Positions 1 through 13,081 of a stretch of DNA of 64,000 bases are shown here, in pieces. The notes under the pieces are model-generated. The model made no database searches and was not told where the DNA came from. It saw only the letters and a list, made by a program, of their open reading frames with translations. The stretch is from the NCBI GenBank assembly GCA_017871115.1, contig JAFCIZ010000005.1, forward strand, positions 372,001 through 436,000. Reading direction: 5' to 3'. The position numbers and the translations under genes were made by a program. Every line of letters starts with the position of its first letter. The stretch's first letter is position 1. Source of the stretch: Cunninghamella blakesleeana. Lineage: Eukaryota > Mucoromycota > Mucoromycetes > Mucorales > Cunninghamellaceae.

Positions 1-537
1 TAAAACCCCGCTTTTTTGCGTTACTTACAGATCAAAAAATAAATTATTTTTAAATGAAATATATGCATTATAGGTTAAGCTATACTAAATTCAAATGAAC
101 TATACTATATTTTACTATTGTAATTATGTTTTGTTATTATTATCGTTATTATTATCATTATTACGCTTTCATTACAATCATCGAAAATTATATATAATTT
201 TTTTAATGACATTTACTATATACGTACTTCATAAAGTGTTTGATAAAAAAAATTATATTAACCACTAATAATGGTAATTACGATCAATCCTATCTGTTAA
301 CCCCAATCTTGTATTTCATGTAATGTAGCTAATATGATTCTTGATACTCTATAAAATAAATGCTTACCTAAAGAATTTTTATTTGAATAAGATATTAAAG
401 GCGTTTTTTTAAAAAAGATACATTTTAGTAACATGATTTAGAAATTCGTATTTTTTTTGTTATTGTTATAAATTAAAATAAGTATATTATTAAATAGTAA
501 CAGCTAATCCAATACATATGTATGTTTTATGGTAATA

Positions 538-574
<37 letters not shown>

Positions 575-583
575 CTTATTTTT
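1..583. other. AT-rich spacer, no gene seen
   Basis: Downstream flank of the Treslin/Sld3-like gene, which ends at 584. It contains poly-T runs and a (TA)n microsatellite at about 541-572. I see no splice-linked open frame in it. A possible donor-like signal near 20-30 on the minus strand could belong to a gene beyond the left edge, but nothing supports that further. Confidence 0.6.
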
Positions 584-2765
584 TTATTCATCATCAAATA
601 GACTGCTGAATTTACGACTAATACTAGGATCTGCTGTAAACGTATCATTAGATGGTGCTTTAGCTGCTAATAAAGCGCTAGTAAGATCTCGTGAAGACGT
701 TGGTAAAGGTTCAGGTTCTAGTGGCAAAAATCCAGATTCCAATGGTTCAGGTTCAGGTTCAGATTCTAAGGACAATACGTTTTTATGAGATGATAATTGC
801 TTTTTACGGGGTGTTAGAGATATTCCGAATTCTCTTGCTAATCTGGTTCTAGGAGTTGTTGGTGAATCTGGTGCTCTTTTCCTTAACACAAACGTATTTG
901 TTTCTGTATTAGAATTTCTTTTAGCAATTCCTATTAAATAAATAAAATATATAAATGAATTAATATATAGATAGATAAATAATGTATACACATAAAAACT
1001 AAATAATAATAATAATAATAATATATGTCACTTACGTTTTGGCGATAAAGCGCTTTTTGTAAAACTTCCAGCTCGTCGGACCAATGGTCTACTTGTAAAT
1101 TTAGGTTTTTCTGTAGTTGATTTATTAGATTTCTTTTCAGGCCCATTATTATTATCTGTTGTTGTTGCAGTGGTTGTTTGTTTTGATTTAGTGTTAAGCG
1201 TCTTGGCCATATTTATTTCACGTTTCATAAATGGTAATATGGGGAACATTGTTTCTTTACGACGAGAAGCACCGGTAATAGGAGTAGTTACTTCAGGAGG
1301 ATTATCTTTTTGTGATTCTTGCGAACTATTGATAGAATTATTTACCCAATCAGCTTGAACTGTTTCACCACTATCACCACGAATTCGCATTTCCAAAAGT
1401 GTTTTTCTCCTTTTATTCGTTGAAGGAAACACATCATCCATATCGCCATCACTGTCATCTTTATCAATTTTTTCCATTAACTTGGAAACTATTTCGGGTA
1501 ATTTCTTTGAAAAACTACGTGTGTACATTTATATATAAGTATATATATTTAAAAAAGGAAGAAAAAAAGTGAATTAATAATTACTGTAAATATATTGTAT
1601 TATATATAAGTCATTATTATCATGTACCTTTTTGCCAATTGATTACAAAATGTATGTATATAAATATCTGCCTGGTCCAACCTTTTAAGAGATTTTTCTG
1701 CCGCTTCAGTATCACGTTCTTGTAAAAATGGTACTACATTTGAAACTTGTTCCCAAATAAACATTCTATCAAAATAAATCTCCAGTTGCTCCTCAGGATT
1801 TTCACTTGCAAAATCAGTCTGTGCTGTTTGATACCCATGTCTTTTCTTTTTACGAAACGGTGATTTTCCTTTGTTGCCATCTTGCTGATTTATTATCTGT
1901 ATAGTTGTTAATAAAAATATGATTTGAAGTTTCGCACTATAAAATATAATATAATACATATGATTTTATTATTAAAATTTTTCATCATCAGTACTTTCAT
2001 ATACTCATTCGATATTTTTATAAATTATCACTTACTCTCTTATTTTAAGGGCCTTTAAGTATAAGTCTTCATAATCATCATTTCCTTTACCGCTTGAACG
2101 AATATTAAATAACCAGGTTGCTAGACAAATGTGTTCTTGTTCACTACTTTCATTTGGATCTAAATTTAACATTGAAGGTATACGTTTACGATGTTTTTCA
2201 TCAAATTCAGAAGAAAGCATGATTATAGATTGTAATGAAGATGATATGGTAGATGGCTATAAAAATATAAAAAAAACATATAATATATATAAAAATGTAA
2301 TTTAGTTAAGTATTCGGTTAAATACATTAAATACGAATTTATTAGCTACATTACTACCTTAATGTTACATTGGTTATTTGGTTTTAATATGTGGTTTACA
2401 TATGAAAGTAATGTTGTCATAGATTCTAGTAAAGTATACTAAATATGGATATATACATTAAAATATCAATATACGTATATACTTGTACCTTGTACTTTAA
2501 AAAAAATAAAAATAAGTACATATTTACCTTTGTGGTATAAAGCGTATCGAGATAAAGATCTTGAATAGCTTGAGTAAACTCATCAATGCTGTTGGGTAAT
2601 TTTTTGGAAGAAGTGGAATTAAGTAAACTATTGTTGTTGCTACTACCTTGATTTATATTTAAATTGGATTTATTTTCTACATTAGACTTTTGTACATTTT
2701 CTATGGATAAAGGACTATGAAACGGTAACAAAAAAGAAATAAAAAATTAATGTTAATATTGTTTA

Positions 2766-2801
<36 letters not shown>

Positions 2802-4886
2802 GTATATATCAAATCAGTTTCATTACTTTGACAGATTATCATCAAAAAATAGTTTGACACAAGGTGGACAATCCATGTCTAAATTTATTTGAATATTGCT
2901 TTCATCATTGTTACTAGCATTATTTTCATTGGTAATATCACACAGCTTGATACAATTCGATGGTTCCATTCTTATAAAATCAACTATATCGCTTCCAAAA
3001 GGTTTCTGATTGCTGTCTTGTGAATTCTCTAAAAGATTTTTGGCTTCATTAGTATAGTGATTGAAATTGATACTATGATCATCTTGAATTAATGTCATAG
3101 CTGCGCATCCATCCATCATATATTCTACCAATGCCAACTGCTTATGCTCTACAGTATCTATATCCGGTTTATAACTGAGCTTCAGCACAATTATCAATTG
3201 ATGCAACTGTAGTAATTTAAGAAGAGTGAGAAAATTCTCATTGTGAGACCATACTAAGCAAGTTGTTACTAATGATCCATTGTTTTTTTTTGATAACCAA
3301 TCCAGCTTAATTTCATATGTTGATATAAAAGTAAGCACATTTAATGATTCCACATTTTTAAATATATTCTCAAGACTAGAAACGATTGTACTGTTGTATT
3401 GACGATCAGGCCCATTGTGTATCATGAATTTGTTTCCACTAAAGGAAATGAATAAATAATAATTAAAAAACATTAGCATTATAGATATCAAAAAGGAAAG
3501 CGTAAATGGAAATAGTAAAAAAATAAAATAAAATAAAAATATAAAAAAAACGAATTAATTTTGTCACCTTTCCAAAGGGCTAATACAAACTGAAAGATTA
3601 CCTAATTAACGAAAAATAATAAAATATAAAAAACTCATATTTTAATATATAAATACATATTTAATCCATTACGGTATATATAAAACTTACCATTAATATC
3701 ATCATTAAAGAGTATGTCTCCAACCCATATAGGTACGTCCAAATTTTCTATATCAGATGAAGATGAAGAAGATCTTTTTTTTGTAGGTTTAGATAAATTT
3801 AAAGTAGGATTAGCATCCATATATTGATAACGATAATGTTCAAATAAAGTTGCAAAAGATAATCCATAATGACTATAATCAATTTTTAACATTGTTTCAG
3901 GTATTAAGCAGCCACCAAACATTTGCATAACAGAATTGAATCCTTTTTGAATATAATTACTGGTAGCCTAATATCAACCCCAAATGAATATAAATATGTA
4001 AATTAAAAAAAAAAAATCATTATACATATCCCCATTATATATTATTTATATTAATATATATATTTACATCAATCGTATCATTATCATTGCAATCCATCCA
4101 ATTAATAGATATATGCTGATTAGCAAAATCTTCCCATAACCATCGTTTTAATTCACTGGCCATATAGTCAATACGATCAAATATCCCAAGTAATTCATCA
4201 TATTTTTGATTAGGTGAGTTTTCATGTTGGCCATATATATAATGATTTAAGTCTGTAAAAGATTTTGGACGATGAGAAATAACATATAAATAATTGTTAA
4301 TCAATAAAGGTTCATTACGCCTTGATCCACCTTTTATAGTTGAATTTCTTATACGTTGTGATCTTGGCGAGGCACCAAGTAGGTCAATATCTTTCCATTG
4401 GAATTCAGCCAAAGTTTGCATAAGTGCTTGTTTAAGATTTACAAAGCATGGATCCATTTCCTTTGTTAAAGTAATATTATTTTGTATTTTTATTTCTTCT
4501 TCTTCTTGTACTTGATCTTCTCGATCTTCATTTTCTATAGGATTATGAGGTAATTCAGCTGGTACTATTTTTGTTTTATGCAACTTTGATCGTTCATGAG
4601 TCACTTTTAAATAGAGCTCATTAACAAAGTCCTTTAAGGAAGTGGTTGATACAGGATGGAAACGTCGATTAGACATAGTAATAGATGTACTGAGAGAATT
4701 AAAAAAACGATATCCCCAAGTAATACGATCGTCAACGCTTTCCACATAATACAATAATATTCTTAAAATTAAAGTTTGTATATTTTCTAAAGAGTGCGTA
4801 TCTACATGTTTTAAATGAACTAAAGGTTGAATATCTACAAGAAAAACAACATGAGGAGGGCGTTTGCTTTGACGATAAACGCTCAT
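584..4886 (-). CDS. Treslin/Sld3-like DNA replication initiation factor, nine exons
   Basis: Exons: 4886-4068, 3967-3691, 3601-3568, 3438-2827, 2714-2528, 2256-2036, 1936-1628, 1514-1036 and 930-584, giving about 1094 aa in one consistent frame. The N-terminus (VVFLVDIQPL, then ITWGYRFFNS at about residues 56-65) resembles the Treslin/TICRR N-terminal domain. The C-terminal 280 residues are basic and disordered, with clustered Ser/Thr-Pro sites: ALSPKRK, DSPTTPRTR and LTPRKK. In known Sld3/Treslin proteins, CDK-phosphorylated sites of this kind bind the BRCT repeats of Dpb11/TopBP1 so that Cdc45 is loaded on origins. The start is the first ATG, about 175 bp below an E2F/MCB-like element. Exon 3 is only 34 nt. 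The family call rests on the N-terminal pattern and the CDK-site tail; the middle part is not recognisable by eye. Confidence 0.68.
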
Positions 4887-5808
4887 GAGATCATGGAAAA
4901 TATATAAAAATAACTATTAGATATATTTATATACGGATTAGAAAAGAAAAGAATAAGAATAAGAGAAGTATAAAAAAAAAAAGAAAGTGAGAGAGAGAGA
5001 ATGAAAGAAAAAACTTAATATTTTTTTAAAAAAATTCGCCAAACACCAAAAAAATTTAAATTCCGCGCCACGCGATTTTTTTATTTTTGTTTTTGGATTT
5101 ATGCTCAATGTAGTAAATAGTCGCTTTACTTTTTTATAAGTATTTACACTCTTTATTGTATTATTTTTATTATTTAAAAAAAAATCAGAAATTGATATGG
5201 AATTATTATATAATTTATTTTTTTTATTTTTTTCAAAGATCTCTACTCCAAGTCAAACATCCCTTAATATTCACAAGTAGATATTAAACTAACCAACAGG
5301 TCAAAAATACGTTTATCCCCATTATCACCTATATAGAAATTTATGAACCGATTAAAAATAAGAAATGAATAGGTAGAGTTATAAATATAATATAAAATAA
5401 AAGTAATGACGACTGATAATAAATTTTTAATCAATTTTTATTATTACCAAAGTAAATAATTCGTGTTGCTAGGTTTTCCTTTTTTAGTAGTTGATTTACT
5501 TTTTTTTATTTTTTGTCTTCTTTATTTTATAAAAAATAACATTAGACAAGTAATGATTCAAATTTAACAATATGCAGAAGACCATTTTCTTTTTTCTTTT
5601 TTTGATGTGTATATAATAATTTTTTTTGGTACAAAACAAAATAAAAATAAGAATGAAGAGGGATGGGTATGAAAATAAGAATTTTTGTTTTTATGTTTTA
5701 AAATATATACAATAAAAAAATACCTTTTTAAGAAAAAGCTGTTATATACCAGGTAAAAAATATATGTAATAATGGGTATATGATAGAATATAATAATAAA
5801 TATACTAT
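4887..5808. other. spacer and promoter region upstream of the Treslin/Sld3-like gene
   Basis: About 920 bp between the 3' end of the Rrn5-like gene and the start of the Treslin/Sld3-like gene. It holds one short GC-rich island at 5061-5075, annotated separately, a GA-rich tract at about 4985-5010, and poly-T stretches. No coding signal seen. Confidence 0.55.
5061..5075. promoter_or_regulatory. E2F/MCB-like element ttccgcgccacgcga
   Basis: An isolated GC-rich motif in an almost GC-free spacer, 175-190 bp upstream of the Treslin/Sld3-like ATG. TTCCGCGCC matches the E2F-type core (TTSSCGCS) and the adjoining ACGCGA resembles an MCB box (ACGCGT). Such sites drive G1/S transcription of replication genes in animals and fungi. 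Placing one upstream of a replication initiation factor fits; binding is inferred. Confidence 0.45.
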
Positions 5809-7688
5809 TTAAAGGTTAATAACACTTCTCATAAAGTTTTCTGTTTCTATATCGGTTTCTAACATGACAGCTTCTTCTTGACATTCTTGTGCTAAAATAT
5901 TTTTGAATTCTTCCTCTTCCTTTTCTTCTTGTTCTTCATCATCTATACAAATAGATATAACATCATCTGACTCATCTGATTCATCATCATTTATTTTATC
6001 GCTATCGCTATCATCATCATTCACATTATTTTCTGATTTAAAATTGCCTGCATTGTCATCATCATCATCATCATCATCACTACTAAAATAATATTTACTA
6101 TTTTCAAATGATACGTCTTCTTCGTTATCAGAGAGGATATAGCTTTTAGATAGTCCTTCCTTATTATTCACACTATTCATTTCTTCATCATTGTCATGGT
6201 CTGTAATTGATATCTGTTTCATTTTTTCATCAGGACTTGAATCCATAGTTTCGTCACTATCGCTGCCATCCTCATTGTCGCTACCATCACTATCCAAATT
6301 TTTTATCATCATTTCTTTATCTCCTTCATTATCATCATCAGTATCATCATCACTATCCATGTCTTCTACTTTTTCTTCATCAGCATTTCCAAAGATATCT
6401 GATCTAAAGTCGTATTTTTTCAAATATTTTGCAGGTATACAATGTTGAAGTTGTGATTTTGATACACTACGCTATATAGTAATAAGCAACACAAATAAAA
6501 TAAAAATAAAATAAATAGAATGCTTAATTAGTGTGTCTGTATATATATAGGCAATCGTGAATGATTGAATGAACTGTAATATATATGATGGTTATTATTA
6601 TTATTACAATTATTTTTTAAAAAAAATAAATACCTTTTTGTAAATCTTATTTCCATTTCGTCTTTGTAACCAATGTGCTTTTATTATAACATCCTTTAAA
6701 AATCGAATTAAAAGTCTATGTAATATTAATTTTGTTTCTTCGGTGACGACAGCATTTTTATTGTATCTAATTATCACATAATTATAAATAAAATAAAATA
6801 AAATAAATACATTTATATTTTTAATCAATATTCTCTTTTATTGCCATTCTTATTCTATATATATGTAATACTTACTTTGATGCCAAGGTTGATAATCCTG
6901 ATAAATCAATACAATCTGATATTTCACTAAAAACACCCATATCTTTCTTTTTCTTATTCAATTTTTTTTTGTTTATCCTGACTTGTTTACAATGAGGATC
7001 TTTCAAATAAATTTGATGAGCATATCTTTGGAATGAGACATATTCATGAAGCTCTGATGTATGATACATATTAATTGCCTGTGCTTGTTGATCAGTAAAT
7101 GATGACAAGTCTTGTGCAAGTTTTTCTTCTTCTTTTATCCATTGATCTGTCATTTCATTGGCAAAAGGAATAATTACTTTTGAATCTATATTAATTATGT
7201 AAATAGGTGATGATGGTGAGTAATATGTCACTATATAATTTATATCTAGTTATTTATGCAAGCTTTCTTTTTTTTTTTTTTTTTTTTTTTTTTTCAGAAT
7301 AATATATATATATATATGTAAACTTACCTTTATCCATTCCCTCGATTTCAGAAGCTGCTTTTAAATATTCACCATATATTTTAACTTGTAAAACTGTTTT
7401 AGTTGGACCAACGCGTCTTTGAATTTCTTCATAATCATAAGGACCACATCTATCAAGAGCTTTAAAAAACCTTTGCTTTTCTAATGAACTCCATAATACA
7501 TTTTCTACATAAGAAGGCTCATAATCTTTTTCAAAATCAGTATCATATTCGGCTTCAGATTTAGTTTGTAACCATAAACGATAATATTGTAAAAATGTAG
7601 GTGAATAATCTTGGATTTTTTTGAGGAATATGTAAGAAGGATGAGTTGTGTCGTAAGAAATTGTATTGTTATTTTCATCTATATCCAT
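5809..7688 (-). CDS. SANT-domain protein resembling RNA polymerase I upstream activation factor subunit Rrn5
   Basis: Four exons (7688-7328, 7185-6876, 6766-6634, 6471-5809) encode about 488 aa. Residues ~50-110 contain a SANT/Myb-like module (VLWSSLEKQRFFKALDRCGP followed by EIQRRVGPTKTVLQVKIY), preceded by a conserved-looking F.QYYRLWL segment. The middle exons carry a helical region, and the last exon is an extremely acidic Asp/Glu/Ser tail of about 190 residues. This order (N-terminal segment, SANT, helical region, acidic tail) fits Rrn5, a UAF subunit that sits on the rDNA promoter in yeasts. Other SANT chromatin proteins remain possible. Exon 1 is followed by a poly-T run of about 24 nt inside intron 1. 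Confidence 0.55.
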
Positions 7689-8350
7689 TTTTTTTAATAA
7701 TAATAATAAAAGTGATAAAAGTGAAAGAAAACGATATCTTTTGTTTAAAACAGTTTGAATGATTTAAGTTGATATATATATGATATATATATGTATATAT
7801 AATTATATAATATAGATATGGAAATTATAAAAAAAAAAAAAAAAAAAAAATGAGAAATAAAATGATTGTAATAAAGAGGTGGATCTTAAAAATTAAATTC
7901 ACTAAGAGTGGCTTAAATTTTTTCAAATTTGCATTAATTTTTTTTACATGATCACTCTTTACTTTTTATTACTGCAATTACTAAAAAAAAAAATAGAAAT
8001 ATTTAAATAAAAGGATGATTTGAAAAAATAAGTTTAAACACCTATATATCAATAGAGTTCCATCTATCAAAAAGCGTTTTAGATCTTAAAATATTTAAGT
8101 GTAAGAGAAATCAAATTATTCTATAATGTTTCTGATGTTCACACGATCAAAAAAAGGCTGAATCTAAATTATTTTAAAACGTGTATTTTTTCTTAAAGTA
8201 TCATCAACCAGGATGTTAAGGTTATTTATTTATTATAGTTAATTGAAAAATAAAAAATAATATATATATGTATATATACAAATATAAATATAAATAAAAA
8301 GGTATATATATATGAGGTAAATTAAATAATATTTAAAACTATTAAAGATT
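7689..8350. other. spacer between kinase and Rrn5-like genes
   Basis: Both flanking genes are on the minus strand, so this holds the kinase 3' flank and the Rrn5-like promoter. It contains (TA)n, poly-A and no convincing coding sequence. Confidence 0.55.
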
Positions 8351-9778
8351 TTAAAGATCCATTGATAACCAATCATGGCTTGCTATTTCTTCTATTGATG
8401 GACGATGTAAAGGACTCTTACGTAAAAGCATACTTAATAATTGTGAACATTGTTTAGAAATTCGAATAGATGAAGAATGATAATGGCCATTGATGACTTG
8501 AAGAGGCGTGGAAAATGGTACCTGACCAAATAACATTGTATATAATAATACCCCTAGACTCCATACCTCGGCTGGTTCAGGTTCATAAATTCTTCCACAA
8601 AGTATTTCTGGTGACCCATAAGCCAAAGTACCATAAAAACTAGATATCCACTGCCTTTTGCTAGTATCGATGGTGATTGCTGAGCCAAAATCAATTAGTT
8701 TGATCTAAATATATATGAAATATAAAAAAACATTAATAAAAACGAAAACCCAATTAAAGTTTAAACGATTCATATATAAAACAAAATAAAATGTATAAAT
8801 AAATAAAAAGGCTCTTACATTATAACGTCGATCAATCAAAATATTTTCATCTTTAATATCACGATGATAGATGCCGTTTTGTTTCAAATAGAGTACAGTA
8901 TGAATAAGTTGTTTAAAAATATATTGAGCAATTGATTCTGATAAATGATGATGTTGTTCGATACATTCAAATAGATCTTGGGCATGGTCAACATGTTTAA
9001 AACCAGGTGTATTATTAATGTTATTATTATTTAATAAAATGGAATCTTCTAATTTGCTGCTATTATTTTTCAAAGTAGGATGATGATCATGTGATGCGAT
9101 AGGTGTACTCCAGTCTTCCCCATGAGTCTCCATCACAAGATAGTAAAATGTATCATCCTGATAAACATTGAACATTTTAATGATGTTTGGGTGGTTTAAT
9201 TTTTGTAAAAGGTAAATTTCCGTCGGAATACAAGTTTTCTGGGTAACGAAAGATGATGACGACAAGGATGATGATGATGATGATGATGATAGTTTATTTG
9301 TTTTTGTTTTTCCTGTTGTTGCTGTAATTGGAAGGGATGATGATCTAAAAAGAGTGGTTTTATCACAAACTACCCATCCCGAAGTGGGAATTTTATTTTT
9401 GTAAATGAATTTGACTGCACGGCGTTGATTTGTCACCTGGTCCGTCGCCAATAATACTACCCCATACCCTCCCTTTCCAAGTATATTACATTCTAATTTA
9501 TATTTTTGTAAAAAAAATGGATGGATAGTATCGCTTTTATCATTTTTTTTATTGCTGTTTTGTGAATTCTTTGATTGTTGATGTTGTTGTTGTTGTTGAA
9601 ATGGTAATGATGATGATGATGATGATGGTGATAGTGATGGTTGTAGGCGTCGTCGTCCTTGTTCTGTATCATAAATATAATAAGGCGAAATAATTTTTCC
9701 TTTTTGGTATTTATTGATAGATTGAAGAGTGGAGGATGGTTGTTGAATACATGTAGATCCTGTAGTTTTCATTTTCAT
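8351..9778 (-). CDS. serine/threonine protein kinase, PASK/PSK-like (CAMK group)
   Basis: Two exons (9778-8819, 8704-8351) encode about 437 aa. The N-terminal ~90 residues are low-complexity Ser/Gln-rich. The kinase domain then shows the glycine loop GKGGYG, the catalytic lysine in AVKFI, the catalytic loop HRDIKDENIL, DFG in KLIDFGSA, and an APE-equivalent in AYGSPEIL. The C-lobe reads EVWSLGVLLYTMLFGQVPF. The split falls exactly between RRYN and IKLIDFGS. HRDIKDEN, FYGTLAYGSPEIL and the C-lobe signature are typical of PAS kinase and its yeast relatives. No PAS domain is present, and inserts rich in Ser and His sit between the catalytic lysine and the HRD loop. All catalytic residues are retained, so it should be active. 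Kinase call is firm, subfamily likely. Confidence 0.85.
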
Positions 9779-11245
9779 TATTCAGTGTTTCGAAATATAA
9801 ATAAATAAATAAAATAGAACAGAATGTATAGTTTTTAATGTCAAAATTAATAAATTGATATAAATACAAAGGGAATATAAAAATAAAAATAAGATGAAAG
9901 AAAAGTATCAAAATAAGATTAAAATGATTATCATGATACTGATTATTTATAAGGGCATTAAAAATATAAAAATGAACCATGTGTTTTTTAGTTAATAATA
10001 ATAAAAAGTACATCACGGGAAACTAATTACCAAAAATAAATTTATAATATATATATATATATATATTTATATATAAATTTAGAATCGTGTTTTTTTTTTT
10101 TTTTTGCATAATATTAAGAGAAAGGTCCTAGTCCCCAGACCCATTAACTTATAACCACTTGATACGTCACTACTTTATAAATACTTCTCATTATTGTATA
10201 ATGTGTTCCTTGTGAATGCAAATGATATATAACTTGATCAACCTACCTTGAATAAAAAGTCAAATGCTTTTTCTCTGGTCCCCTTTATTTTCATTTTTTT
10301 AGTAATTTGATGCCGAAAGTAAAACGTTTTCAAACACCCCAACAAAATGATTTGTTCACACTTTATTTACTCTTTCTATCATCTTTTATTAAAAAGAATA
10401 TGAAAAGAAAAAATAATAGGAAATATTAGTTTATTATTATTAATATTCATATTATTATTATTTATTATTATAAACTTGTATAATAAAATATATAAATTTA
10501 TATCTTCAACTTACATAAAAAATAAAAAGAGTTGGTGGCAATGAAACTATAAACACTACAAAATAAAACTAACTTTTGAAAAAATAACGTACAATTTTTC
10601 TAAATGGTATCGTTGATTATATATATAATAAGGCTGCACATATGTTCTATAATAGATTGAATTGTTTTATGGTGTTGAAAATGAGCTATGTGCTATCTTT
10701 AACTATAATAGGTCAATTTAAAGTAAATTAGCCTGCAAACTAATAATCCAATAGTAATAAATAGTAATAATAATAATATCGATAAAAATAAATGAAATCC
10801 ATTATGTTAACATAGCAATTAATTTATAATTTATTTTTTGTTTTTATCAACTAAAGATGTTAAAAGAGAACTATTGATTTAAAAAGTAAAATACTAAAAT
10901 AATATAGAAACTGAGAAAGAAAAAGGAAGCTAAGGATACGCGCAATTTTTTTTACTTTTTTAATTTTTTTTCTCACCTATCTTTATTCAACCGCTATTTT
11001 TTTTATATAATAAAAAAAAATTCAAAATAAAGAGTCCTTCGTTTTATCTATCTCTGATCATCCAGTTAAGCTCTTTTTTTTTTTTCTTTCTATCGAACCA
11101 ACGATATTTTTTTTAAAATATTGAAATTATCATTTAATGCTATTTATATATTATAGAAAGTAGTTATTTACAAATTAATATTTTTTTATTTTTATACTTG
11201 ATACTACTTTTTTTTGATTGCTCTAGTAAAAGGAATAAAAAAAAT
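9779..11245. other. long AT-rich spacer upstream of the kinase gene
   Basis: About 1.5 kb with (TA)n near 10050, poly-T runs and many TAA/ATT triplets. A slightly richer stretch at 10120-10310 just upstream of the kinase may be promoter. I see no supported gene. Confidence 0.5.
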
Positions 11246-11694
11246 TTAAATTTTCTTTAAAGCAACAGTTATTACCGAGCACCCTATTAATATATTATAA
11301 ATGAGCAAAAGTATTGATTTATTGGCAAAGACTCTATAGGATGAAAGTAACTGACTAGCTATTTCAAGATGATTATAAAGTTGATCATCATTGGTAAATT
11401 CGATGGTTTTAAATGATGAACACAAAAAATCATCAAGACTTTCATTATTTATATCTATTATTTTTCCTTTTTTTTTTATATATCAAAGGGTTTAAATATA
11501 TTAGTATTTGTTATATCAAAATGGATGTACAAATACAAACTGAATTTTACTTACTATTTAAAATTATATATAAAAAAAAAAATTAAATAAATCCTTTATC
11601 GAAATACTAATAATTAATATAATATTAATATTAGTTTAACTTACGTGAAAATACCACTGATAATTTTTTCATAAGAATATCGATAGATAGCCAT
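11246..11694 (-). CDS. possible small spliced gene or gene remnant, unrecognised
   Basis: On the minus strand an ATG at 11694 opens a 17-codon frame (MAIYRYSYEKIISGIFT) ending at a canonical donor GTAAGT. Further on, from about 11475 to a stop at 11246, one frame stays open for about 70 codons. That stretch has a mixed acidic/polar first half (NESLDDFLCSSFKTIEF) and a hydrophobic C-terminal segment (SILLLIYNILIGCSVITVAL), suggesting a membrane tail. A branch-site-like TACTAAT lies upstream of the second exon. I could not join the two parts in one clean frame: a middle exon with a donor at about 11556 runs into a stop after a poly-T tract. It may be a decayed gene or have an exon I missed. Not assigned to any family. 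Confidence 0.3.
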
Positions 11695-12009
11695 AGAAAG
11701 AAAATTCTTATTATTAGTATGTATTATTAATTTTTACACTTTTGTAATATTTCATGTATGTGAACTTCCATTAAACTCTACTCGCTTTTCTTTATTTATT
11801 TCAAAAAAAAAGAAAAAAAAAAGAGTAAAAAATATCTTTCGCCTTTAAACAATTTTTTTTTAATAGCACTAATAATATTATAGAATAAATCACGCTATAT
11901 AAACAGTTTAAATTCGGTAAATAATTTTATAATGACAGTACATACATATTTTTATTTTATTAAAAAAAAAAATAAAGATTTATCTACTGATATATATGGT
12001 AATATAAAA
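11695..12009. other. short AT-rich spacer
   Basis: Downstream flank of P450 gene A. Only poly-A/T tracts and A/T-rich sequence; nothing coding seen. Confidence 0.5.
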
Positions 12010-13037
12010 TTATAAAAGAGCATCAGTTCTAGGTAAAAATCGAACTTCAAAAGGTAATGGATGGACAACAAGACCATTGACTGCCCCATCAATATTCACA
12101 GGTACTTCATTTCCGTTTTTGTCCAAAGGTGGTGCAATAGTAGCATGAGCAAACATTCGTGTGAGAATATAAAACATTTCAGATTCGGCCTTTTGAATAT
12201 GGATATAAAATTCATAAAAAAAAAAGGTAAAAAAAAAAAAAGGAAAATCATGATTAATATGAATTTAATAGTTTATCATCGTTCTATCCGTGCATATATA
12301 TATATATATACCAAATGAATAGCAGGACAAATACGTCTTCCCCAACCGAAATTATACTGATCACGATTATTAATATTTCCATTAGCCGATGATAATAAGG
12401 TATTGGTTTTACTTGCAAAGCGATCTGGGTTAAAAATTTCAGGATCATCATATACATCAGGGTTTAAATGCATAGCATCCATAGATGATACTAATACAGA
12501 GCCTTTAGGAAGAAAATAATTACGTAAAATAACTATATAAAATAAAACAATATATAATAAAATAATAAATATATCAATGATAATGATCAATACATGATAT
12601 AATATATATATACGTATAAATAGAAAATAAAAAATAACTTTTTATAAATTCACATACCATCTTGATTATTCACATGAGGTATACCAAAAGCACTGATAGG
12701 TCTAAAACGCATGACTTCTTTTAATACTGTAATCAAATATTGGAACTGATCTCGATCTTTAAAAGTAGGAAGTTGGCCATGTTGAGTAATATATTCATCA
12801 ATTTCTTTTATTATTTTCTTTTGTACATCAGGATAGTTTGATAAAACAGCAATTGTCCATGAGAGAGTTACAGCACTTGTATCGCTATATTTTTAATATT
12901 TAAGGATAACCATATTTTAATTAATAATTATGATAATGATAATCTTTTTTTTAAAAAAAAATAAACATCCTACTATATATAAGGTTATATTATTATTATT
13001 ATTATGATTTACCTTCCTCCAAGTAAGATGTCAGCTA

Positions 13038-13081
<44 letters not shown>

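Noticed and set aside
5903..6448. Serine-rich open frames on the plus strand
   Set aside because: They are antisense shadows of the Asp/Glu/Ser tail of the Rrn5-like gene.
13041..13080. Run of 40 adenines as sign of a retroposed copy in P450 A
   Set aside because: It lies inside an intron shared with B and C; slippage of an existing A-rich tract (short in B) explains it.
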